A stretch of 24,013 nucleotides of DNA from positions 755 to 24,767 of the forward strand of contig LUJN01000039.1 in NCBI GenBank assembly GCA_001689445.1, read 5' to 3'. The notes under the pieces are model-generated. The model did not search any database and was not told where the DNA came from. It saw only the letters and a list, made by a program, of their open reading frames with translations. Source of the stretch: Bacteroidales bacterium M3. GTDB lineage: Bacteria > Bacteroidota > Bacteroidia > Bacteroidales > Muribaculaceae. This document shows, in pieces, positions 15,652-22,380 of this stretch; within the stretch, counting starts at the first letter, position 1; every line of letters begins with the position of its first letter. The translations under genes and the position numbers were made by a program.

Positions 15652-16428
15652 TCACACGTATCCGCGAATGATGCCGCGCTTGGAGTTGCGTACGAACAAT
15701 ATGATCTCGTCGCGCTCCTTTGTGGCGGGAAGCTCGGCCTCGATGCGCTCTACCGCCTCCGAGTTGTTAAGTCCCGAGAGGTAGAGGTAGCGGTATATCT
15801 CCTGAATGTCGCGTATCTGCTCGTTGGTGAAGTTGCGGCGGCGAAGCCCGATGGAATTGATACCCGCATAGGCTATCGGCTCGCGGGCGGCCTTGACATA
15901 AGGGGGGATATCCTTATTGACCAATGCGCCACCCTGCACCATAACATGGGGGCCAATGTGGCAGAACTGGTGGATGAGCGTGCCGCCGCCGATAACTGCA
16001 TGGTTGTCGATGACCACCTCACCTGCCACCTGGGTGGCGTTTGACATTATCACATTGTCACCTATCACGCAGTCATGGGCGATATGGGAGTATGCCATGA
16101 TGAGGCAGTTGCTGCCCACCACGGTCTTACCCTTTGCCGCAGTGCCGCGATTGACGGTGACGCACTCGCGTATCGTGGTGTTGTCGCCTATGATAGCCAC
16201 GGTGTCCTCACCGCGAAATTTCAGGTCCTGGGGTATCGCGCCGATCACAGCGCCGGGAAATATCACACAATTCTTACCAATACGCGCACCCTCCATGATG
16301 GTGACATTGCTGCCTATGCGTGTCCCCTCGCCGATCTCGACATTCTGGTCTATAGTGACAAAAGGGTCAATGACGACGTTGGAGGCGATTTTGGCTGCCG
16401 GATGCACGTAAGCTAAAGGCTGTTTCAT
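15652..16428 (-). CDS. lpxA: UDP-N-acetylglucosamine acyltransferase LpxA
   Basis: A 258-residue left-handed beta-helix enzyme for the first step of lipid A synthesis, transferring a 3-hydroxyacyl chain from ACP to UDP-GlcNAc. Hexapeptide repeats run from residue 9 to about 180 (HPAAKI, IGEGTRIGSNVTI, IGKNCVIFPGAVIG). IPQDLKFRGEDT follows. SHIAHDCVIGDNVI includes the catalytic histidine (H118, equivalent to E. coli H125), and the C-terminal helical part contains INSIGLRRRNFT and DIQEIYRYLYLSG. It is the last gene of the lpxD-lpxC/fabZ-lpxA unit, 48 nt after the fused gene, and is followed by a strong bidirectional terminator. Confidence 0.97.
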   Translation of the reverse strand: MKQPLAYVHPAAKIASNVVIDPFVTIDQNVEIGEGTRIGSNVTIMEGARIGKNCVIFPGAVIGAIPQDLKFRGEDTVAIIGDNTTIRECVTVNRGTAAKGKTVVGSNCLIMAYSHIAHDCVIGDNVIMSNATQVAGEVVIDNHAVIGGGTLIHQFCHIGPHVMVQGGALVNKDIPPYVKAAREPIAYAGINSIGLRRRNFTNEQIRDIQEIYRYLYLSGLNNSEAVERIEAELPATKERDEIILFVRNSKRGIIRGYV

Positions 16429-16476
16429 ATATCTGATATGTTTTTTAATATATGAGCGGTTTGTCGGTCAAAACCC

Positions 16477-17862
16477 CTACTCCTTGTTCTTGATAATTTG
16501 CGCCATAAATTCACACTCGGTGACAATCTTCTCACCCACAAAAGCATAGCCCTTCATGACAGCGCATCCGCGACGCAACTCGGTCATGAACGACACGTGG
16601 AAGATGAGAGTATCCCCGGGCACTACCTTCTGACGGAACTTCACGTTGTCAATCTTCATGAAGTATGTGGAATACTTCTTGGGGTCATCCACCGTACCTA
16701 ACACGAGCAGGCCGCCACATTGGGCCATCGCCTCGACCTGCAGCACGCCCGGCATCACAGGCTCCTGGGGGAAGTGCCCCTGGAAGAACGGCTCGTTGGT
16801 GGTGACGTTCTTTATGCCTACAATGTAGTTGTCGCCCATCTCTACCACCTTGTCGACAAGCAGGAACGGATAGCGGTGAGGAAGCAGCTCGCGGATACGG
16901 TTGTTGTCCATCAGCGGCTCGGCCGACGGATTGTAGACAGGCGCCTGCAACTCCTGACGCTTGATTTCCTTGCGGATTTTCTTGGCGAATGTGGTGTTGA
17001 TGGAGTGTCCCGGACGGGTGGCTATAATCTTGCCCTTGAGGGGACGGCCTATCAGGGCTATATCACCGAGCACGTCCATCAGCTTGTGGCGTGCCGGCTC
17101 GTTGTCGGCAAACAGCGGGGTCTCGTTGATGTATCCAAACTCCGACACGCTCTTGTGGGGTGCGTGCATGAGGTCGGCGATATGGTCGAGCTCCTCCTGC
17201 GACATCGGGGAGTCATAGATGACGATGGCGTTGTCAAGGTCGCCGCCTTTTATAAGGTTGCCTTTTACAAGCGGCTCTATCTCGCGCACGAAGACAAATG
17301 TGCGGCTCGATGCTATCTCCTTGTCGAAGTCATCGAGATTCTCAAGCGTCGCAAACTGGTTGCGAAGCACGGGCGAATCAAACGCCACCTTGGTCTCGAT
17401 GCTGAACTCATCGTCGGGAAGCACGACAATCGACGAGCCTGTGGTGTCGTCGCGCACCTCAATCTTCTGCTTGATGATATAGAAATCCTTGTCGGCCTTC
17501 TGCTCCTCAATGCCCGACTCGGCTATCTTCTCGCAATACTCGCGCGCACTGCCGTCAAGGATAGGCAGCTCGGGGGCATTGAGAGTGATGAGGCAGTTGT
17601 CGATACCGGCGGCATATAATGCGGCAAGCGCATGTTCCACGGTGCTGACGAGCACATCCCCCTTACCGATGACGGTGCCACGTTGGGTCGACACCACGTT
17701 CTCGGCAAGCGCGTCTACAGTCGGTGCTCCGTCGAGGTCGACACGCTGGAACTTATAGCCCGTATTCTCGGGAGCGGGATTAAAACAGGCTTCGATCTCC
17801 ATTCCCGTATGCAGCCCTTTGCCTGTGACGGTAAAGGCTTTCTGTAATGTACGTTGTTTCAT
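16477..17862 (-). CDS. lpxC/fabZ: Bifunctional UDP-3-O-acyl-GlcNAc deacetylase / 3-hydroxyacyl-ACP dehydratase
   Basis: A 461-residue fusion of two lipid-pathway enzymes, a known arrangement in Bacteroidetes. Residues 1 to about 310 are LpxC, the zinc deacetylase for the committed step of lipid A synthesis: STVEH (E76, zinc ligand H77), ARHKLMDVLGD (zinc ligands H259 and D263) and RPGHSIN (H286). Residues about 320-461 are FabZ, the dehydratase of fatty acid elongation: LLPHRYPFLLVDKV, then FFQGHFPQEPVMPGVLQVEAMAQ with catalytic H363 and E377, the normal 14-residue spacing. All catalytic residues are present in both halves. The fusion links lipid A flux to phospholipid flux. It starts 21 nt after lpxD. 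Long plus-strand frames across it are shadows. Confidence 0.97.
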   Translation of the reverse strand: MKQRTLQKAFTVTGKGLHTGMEIEACFNPAPENTGYKFQRVDLDGAPTVDALAENVVSTQRGTVIGKGDVLVSTVEHALAALYAAGIDNCLITLNAPELPILDGSAREYCEKIAESGIEEQKADKDFYIIKQKIEVRDDTTGSSIVVLPDDEFSIETKVAFDSPVLRNQFATLENLDDFDKEIASSRTFVFVREIEPLVKGNLIKGGDLDNAIVIYDSPMSQEELDHIADLMHAPHKSVSEFGYINETPLFADNEPARHKLMDVLGDIALIGRPLKGKIIATRPGHSINTTFAKKIRKEIKRQELQAPVYNPSAEPLMDNNRIRELLPHRYPFLLVDKVVEMGDNYIVGIKNVTTNEPFFQGHFPQEPVMPGVLQVEAMAQCGGLLVLGTVDDPKKYSTYFMKIDNVKFRQKVVPGDTLIFHVSFMTELRRGCAVMKGYAFVGEKIVTECEFMAQIIKNKE

Positions 17863-17883
17863 ATTCTTATGTAGTGTTTGATT

Positions 17884-18909
17884 TTATTTGTCGTTTATCT
17901 TTTTCTCCATCTCACGGACGATACGGGTCAGTTCGGGCAGATTTTTCATGCAGACAAACTGACGGCGGAAGTCGCGTACATCTACCGCCGGATAGCCCAT
18001 CACCTTGCTGTCGTCCTTGAGGTCGGACGGGATGCCCGACTGCGCGCCGATCATCACCCGGTCACCGACCTTGATATGCCCGGCAAAGCCTACCTGTCCG
18101 CCGACCATACACCATGAGCCGACCTTGGTCGACCCGGCAACCCCCGCCTGGGATGCCATGACGGTGTTGTCGCCTATCTCCACATTGTGGGCCACCTGCA
18201 CGAGATTGTCGAGCTTGACTCCCCGTCCTATGCGGGTGCTGCCCATCGTCGAGCGGTCGATGGTGGTGTTGGCGCCAATCTCCACGTCGTCGGCAATCTC
18301 CACGATTCCAATCTGTGGTATCTTCTTATACCCGTCCTTGTCGGGGGCAAACCCGAAACCGTCGCTGCCTATGACACAGCCGGCATGGACAGTGCAACGG
18401 TTGCCGATACGGCAGCCGTGATATATCTTCACTCCGGGATAGAGGACACAATCGTCGCCAACAGTGACATTGTCGCCGATATACACCTGGGGATAAATCT
18501 TCACATTGCTTCCCAGCTTGCACCCCTTGCCTACGTAGGCAAACGCCCCGATATATGCGCCCTCGGGCACGGTTACTCCCTCCGCCACGTAGCTCGGCTG
18601 CTCGATGCCGACAGGCTGCACGGCTGTCATCTTCGACACCATGTCGAGCAGCGACGCCACTGTCGCATAAGGGTCATCGACGGCTATAAGCGTGGCCGTC
18701 ACCTCATGCTCCGGCTCAAAGTCGCGACGCACGAGCACTATCGATGAACGTGTCGAGTATATATGATGGGTGTATTTGGGATTGGCAAGGAATGATATGG
18801 CGCCCTCGTGTCCTTCCTCTATCTTCGCAAAAGTGTTGACTGTCACCGCTCCGTTACCTCGGACAGTGCCTCCCACCAATGCGGCAATCTGGTCGGCTGA
18901 AAATTCCAT
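17884..18909 (-). CDS. lpxD: UDP-3-O-(3-hydroxyacyl)glucosamine N-acyltransferase LpxD
   Basis: A 341-residue enzyme for the third step of lipid A synthesis, adding the N-linked hydroxyacyl chain after LpxC has removed the acetyl group. The N-terminal domain binds the uridine moiety (residues 1-100, EEGHEGAISFLANPKY). Next comes the left-handed helix of hexapeptide repeats (residues about 105-300, e.g. IGDNVTVGDDCVLYPGVKI). GSDGFGFAPD and NLVQVAHNVEIGDNT follow, with H241 equivalent to the catalytic H239 of E. coli, and the C-terminal helix is DFRRQFVCMKNLPELTRIVREME. It is first in the operon with lpxC/fabZ and lpxA. Confidence 0.97.
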   Translation of the reverse strand: MEFSADQIAALVGGTVRGNGAVTVNTFAKIEEGHEGAISFLANPKYTHHIYSTRSSIVLVRRDFEPEHEVTATLIAVDDPYATVASLLDMVSKMTAVQPVGIEQPSYVAEGVTVPEGAYIGAFAYVGKGCKLGSNVKIYPQVYIGDNVTVGDDCVLYPGVKIYHGCRIGNRCTVHAGCVIGSDGFGFAPDKDGYKKIPQIGIVEIADDVEIGANTTIDRSTMGSTRIGRGVKLDNLVQVAHNVEIGDNTVMASQAGVAGSTKVGSWCMVGGQVGFAGHIKVGDRVMIGAQSGIPSDLKDDSKVMGYPAVDVRDFRRQFVCMKNLPELTRIVREMEKKINDK

Positions 18910-18956
18910 TTCTGATAAGTTCTAATAAGCGAACAAAAACAATTAAATATTACCTG

Positions 18957-18964
18957 CAAAGGTG
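18957..18964 (-). promoter_or_regulatory. Weak candidate -7 box for the lpx operon
   Basis: On the minus strand this reads CACCTTTG, one mismatch from TAnnTTTG, and lies about 48 nt upstream of the lpxD start. No TTTG lies at -33 spacing. It is the best site visible in the 94-bp gap between the S1-protein gene and lpxD, but read-through from that gene is also possible. Confidence 0.25.
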
Positions 18965-19003
18965 CGAAAAATTTTCCACATAGAGGCATACAAGGCAGCA
19001 AAA

Positions 19004-19834
19004 TCAGCCTTTTAGGGTTATAGAATCCTTAGCTGCGGCAATTTTGCCCTCCTTGAGGAGATGCCCGACCGCCTTTTTGAAGTCCTTTTTACTGCACTGG
19101 AACGCCTCCTTTATCTCCTCGGGCGATGAGCCGTCGCCTATCATGAGCCGTCCGCCGCCATCGGTCAATGCCGTGAGAATCGCCTCTGACAGCGTTGCCG
19201 TACGGTCGGCGGCGCGTCCGCCAAGGGCGATGTCGATGCGGTTGTCGTCGCGCACGCGCTTCACGTATGCTGTCAGCTCCTCCCCGACATTAAGGTCTCG
19301 GAATGCCTCGTCATAATAGATGATGCCCTGATAGAGATTGTCGACAATGACCTTGTAGCCTATCTCAGCACGCTGCAACACAAGCACGGTCACCTCATCG
19401 CCGCGCCTGTAGCGGGCAATCTTGTTGCCGAGAAACTTGTGCACCTTTGCCGAGGCTACAACACGCTCCGTGGCATCATCAAGGTAGGCATAGACGACAT
19501 AACTGCGCCCCGGCTGCATACGCACTTTCTGCTCACTGAATGGCACAAGCAGGTCTTTCGGCAAGCCCCAGTCCATAAACGCACCCACATTGTTGACCTG
19601 ACGGGCGCGCAGCAGGGCAAACTTCCCGACCTCTATCAGCGGCCGCTCGGTCGTGGCGACGGGACGGTCCTCGGAGTCGGTGTAGACAAACACCTCCATC
19701 TCTTCACCCTCCTGCGGGAGCCCGTCGATGTAGCGCGACGGCAGCAGCACCTCATTGCCGTCACCGTCCTTCAGATATATCCCGAAGTCCACCGCCCTGC
19801 TGACCGCAAGCCGGTTGTATTTTCCTATTTCCAT
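19004..19834 (-). CDS. CvfB-like S1 RNA-binding protein
   Basis: A 276-residue cytoplasmic protein of the CvfB/YitL family. Three S1-like OB modules can be traced: residues about 1-60 (LAVSRAVDFGIYLKDGDGNEVLLPSRYI), 65-130 (LLRARQVNNVGAFMDWGLPKDLLVPFSEQ) and 140-210 (GDEVTVLVLQRAEIGYKVIVDNLYQGIIYYDEAF). A winged-helix-like C terminus follows at about 215-276 (SSPEEIKEAFQCSKKDFKKAVGHLLKEGKI). VGAFMDWGLPKDLLVP is diagnostic of the family. In Staphylococcus CvfB affects virulence gene expression; a role in Bacteroidetes is not known to me. It has its own well-formed promoter. Confidence 0.9.
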   Translation of the reverse strand: MEIGKYNRLAVSRAVDFGIYLKDGDGNEVLLPSRYIDGLPQEGEEMEVFVYTDSEDRPVATTERPLIEVGKFALLRARQVNNVGAFMDWGLPKDLLVPFSEQKVRMQPGRSYVVYAYLDDATERVVASAKVHKFLGNKIARYRRGDEVTVLVLQRAEIGYKVIVDNLYQGIIYYDEAFRDLNVGEELTAYVKRVRDDNRIDIALGGRAADRTATLSEAILTALTDGGGRLMIGDGSSPEEIKEAFQCSKKDFKKAVGHLLKEGKIAAAKDSITLKG

Positions 19835-19855
19835 ATGGTCATTTTGCTAATTTCA

Positions 19856-19886
19856 CAAAATTACCACTTTTTATCCATCCCGCAAA
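19856..19886 (-). promoter_or_regulatory. Promoter of the CvfB-like gene
   Basis: On the minus strand TTTG (19886-19883) is followed after 19 nt by TAATTTTG (19863-19856), a full match to the Bacteroidetes consensus, 22 nt before the start codon. The -7 region is again partly symmetric: TAATTT and AAATTA flank TGTG. Confidence 0.65.
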
Positions 19887-19943
19887 ACCCCAAGGCCGCC
19901 ACACCGCGTTTTGACCACGGAAATGGTTTCATATCGGTATAGT

Positions 19944-20226
19944 TTACAGGGATTCGCTTAAATCGCTGATGGCATTGCGATAAAGACTGCTGCATCCGCG
20001 AGATTTTCCGTGTAGTAGGATGATATTCCCGAAAATCCGTATTTTGCGCCCAGCAATGCACATGATACAGCGGCATTTGTGTCGGCATCCCCGCCTAAAT
20101 TGACGACGGTAAGCAGACCCTCCTTAAAAGAGTTGCAATGCCACAAACTCCATAAGGCAATGCCCAGGGTTTTTAAGAGTGGCCCCCATATTGCTGTCAT
20201 CCAATGATAGCTTTAGGTCATCGAGT
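19944..20226 (-). pseudogene. C-terminal remnant of an ADP-ribosylglycohydrolase gene
   Basis: The minus strand encodes LTVVNLGGDADTNAAVSCALLGAKYG, preceded by TLGIALWSLWHCNSFKEG and followed by YYTENL. This is the C-terminal Mg-binding region of ADP-ribosylglycohydrolase (DraG/ARH type) proteins, where GGDADTNAA is the signature. The N-terminal two thirds are missing. The codons upstream of the run of five A (minus strand, 20174-20170) read LDDLKLSLDDSNMGATLK in a different frame, so one base has been gained there. Near 19986-19996 another shift would give SLYRNAISDLSESL and a stop at 19944, a plausible natural end. It is interrupted by, and abuts, the end of hsdS. I read it as a decayed gene truncated by insertion of the restriction module. 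Confidence 0.8.
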
Positions 20227-20227
20227 G

Positions 20228-22369
20228 TTAGTTTTCTTCAATGGCGGTTTCTACTATTTGTATCGCTTCCTGCAACAAGCGTTTGCTTTCTTTTCGCAAG
20301 GTAAAACTTTGCTGGAGCATTTTAGATATAGTTACTTGTTCAGGTGTTGGCAATATTGGAATTATCACATCTTCTATTTCTGATGGTTTCCAATGTTGAA
20401 TTATAGAACCACCAGCATCTCTTTCTGCTTGCAACTTCACAACAAAAGAATTGAGAACCAATGTCAGATAGTCAGGAAGCACATCTTTGTCCGTAATGTT
20501 CAGATGAATAATTGCGCCCGAAGTAATAACATCAATAGGTTCCGCCATCTTATATGCGATACCAACACTACCGTCTTTAGATAGGAGAATCGTATCTTTT
20601 TGAGGTCTAATCGTGTCCTTAAATTCTAACTTGTTCAAATAAACAGCAGGTTCAGACAACCCAAACTTAGAGAGGTCTGCTACTCTGATAAACGGAATTC
20701 CTTTTTCACAGTAAGCATCACTTCCGGGTTCTATTGATTTGGACAATGTGGCTATTTGTCTTATTGTTTTTGTTTTGAACCGCTTTAATTCACGGAACAA
20801 ATGGTCATATTTGGGTTGATAATATTCTGAATCCAATCTGCCACTTTTCAAAAAACTGTTTGATAGTTTTTTATATGTACTGCCTATTGGTGCTTTTACA
20901 TCAATGTTTGAAGTTATACCTATTTCTGTAAATAGCAACCAAACTGCTTGATTCCACTCTTCAAACGCGACGAACTGTAACTCATTATAAATCAACAAAT
21001 TACCCCTCCCCATTTCTATAATGTTTTCCACTGTAATTTTCGCATTTTCGAGTAATTGCATGGCCTCCATGCGTAGTTCAAAACTCTTTTTAACGTGTTT
21101 GGCTATCTCATCCTGGACCTCTTGACGAATAAATGGAATGGGGATTTTTTCAAACTCAGATTTACCAATAGCCGTCAATATCGTGCCCGAGCAACCTTTC
21201 TTCATCAGGTTTTGAATAGGCAATGATTTAAATAACGTAAGTAATGTTTCGGGATTATGTTGATGCGATTTCAGAACATAAAATCCTGTTGAACATAAAG
21301 CCCTATCATATTCATCCGTTACTAAAGCACAGCTATCAAGAGAACCTTCTATCGAGGAGACTATCACATCTCCCTTATGTACTATTCTACGAGCTCGTGT
21401 CGGTAGTTCTTCTCCTGCTTGTTCGTTACATCCTGTTATCTCGCCCGATTTACCAATATTGGCAAGTTCAATGTACTTATATTGTATGCCATTAACAGGA
21501 GTATAGTTATTGTCCTTAATGTCGCATACATTACCAATCAGGTCGTAACCATTCGGATAAGAGTGTACAAGTTCTATATAGTCCTCATATTTTGGTAAAT
21601 AGTATTCGGAATCGAAACGTCCTGTTTCTATGAATGATTCTTTTAGTGTTTTAATGTTATATGCGTCAGGATTGGCTGCAAAATTTGCCATCCCTAAGCA
21701 GTCCAAAAGGTAAGACTCGGCAGAGGCATATAGTTGTTGGGAAACAATACGTTTTTGATTAGCTATTTGCAGATGTTGGGCAACATTGTTTTGAATATCC
21801 TTTCCAAGAATAGGGATATCCATACATTTAACTTCTTCGGGATTTACATTTGTTTGATTTATAGATTGGCGTGCTCGTCTTTTTATATCCCACATTCCAT
21901 ATTTTGTATTCAAATACGTGGTAAGATATTCAGGCAGCAATATATCTGTATTAGGTATAAACCTCACAAGATACGAAGCGAAAATTCTATCAATATTATC
22001 ATTTTGATAATAAATACCAGTCCTACCAACCCATTCAAATGAGTTAGTCCTATTAAAGATTACATCCTTATCGTGTAACTTAAATATTTCAGCCTCTTCT
22101 TTTGTGATATCGGCACATTTATTTACATCTAAATCACATAAGAGATTGTGGATTTCATTCATTCTATAAATTGGATAACCTTTCTTATTTTCATTCATCG
22201 CAACAGAAATCCCGTATTGTGAAGAAAGAAGACAATCTCCAATCTTTCTGTAGCTTAAATGAGGATTTATAATTGGAGCTTTAATATAGAAACCACTATC
22301 TATTCGATAATCCTTGTTTTCTACACATTGGCTCAATTTTATTTCAGTCGCTTCAAGCCCCTCTAACAA
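20228..22369 (-). CDS. hsdS: Type I restriction-modification specificity subunit with three recognition units
   Basis: A 713-residue HsdS, which directs the methylase and nuclease of a type I system to their DNA site. Usual HsdS proteins are about 400-450 residues with two target-recognition domains (TRDs). Here three TRD-plus-helix units follow each other. They cover residues 1-187 with helix 190-227, residues 240-411 with helix 412-452, and residues 499-672 with helix 674-712. Units two and three start with nearly the same sequence (ESFIETGRFDSEYYLPKY and NSFLKSGRLDSEYYQPKY), with a weaker echo in unit one (RIDSGFY). Residues 453-490 are an unusual linker. The start shown is TTG at 22369, 11 nt after hsdM; no ATG or GTG is available in frame nearby. 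The codons are AT-rich, unlike the host genes. Confidence 0.87.
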   Translation of the reverse strand: MLEGLEATEIKLSQCVENKDYRIDSGFYIKAPIINPHLSYRKIGDCLLSSQYGISVAMNENKKGYPIYRMNEIHNLLCDLDVNKCADITKEEAEIFKLHDKDVIFNRTNSFEWVGRTGIYYQNDNIDRIFASYLVRFIPNTDILLPEYLTTYLNTKYGMWDIKRRARQSINQTNVNPEEVKCMDIPILGKDIQNNVAQHLQIANQKRIVSQQLYASAESYLLDCLGMANFAANPDAYNIKTLKESFIETGRFDSEYYLPKYEDYIELVHSYPNGYDLIGNVCDIKDNNYTPVNGIQYKYIELANIGKSGEITGCNEQAGEELPTRARRIVHKGDVIVSSIEGSLDSCALVTDEYDRALCSTGFYVLKSHQHNPETLLTLFKSLPIQNLMKKGCSGTILTAIGKSEFEKIPIPFIRQEVQDEIAKHVKKSFELRMEAMQLLENAKITVENIIEMGRGNLLIYNELQFVAFEEWNQAVWLLFTEIGITSNIDVKAPIGSTYKKLSNSFLKSGRLDSEYYQPKYDHLFRELKRFKTKTIRQIATLSKSIEPGSDAYCEKGIPFIRVADLSKFGLSEPAVYLNKLEFKDTIRPQKDTILLSKDGSVGIAYKMAEPIDVITSGAIIHLNITDKDVLPDYLTLVLNSFVVKLQAERDAGGSIIQHWKPSEIEDVIIPILPTPEQVTISKMLQQSFTLRKESKRLLQEAIQIVETAIEEN

Positions 22370-22380
22370 AGTCTTATACT

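Noticed and set aside
16720..17619. A 299-residue plus-strand frame opposite lpxC/fabZ
   Set aside because: It is the antisense shadow of a gene whose catalytic residues in the sense frame are all present; the composition (rich in V, L, H, R, D) is typical of an antisense frame.
19007..19034. Terminator hairpin after the CvfB-like gene (AAGGC ... GCCTT around 18992-19013)
   Set aside because: The stem is only about 5 bp with a 12-nt loop, overlaps the stop codon and is not followed by a T tract.
20228..22369. Invertible segment (phase variation) in hsdS
   Set aside because: The related segments of recognition units two and three are direct, not inverted, and are similar rather than identical in DNA. 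No recombinase gene is in view, so shuffling by inversion is not supported.
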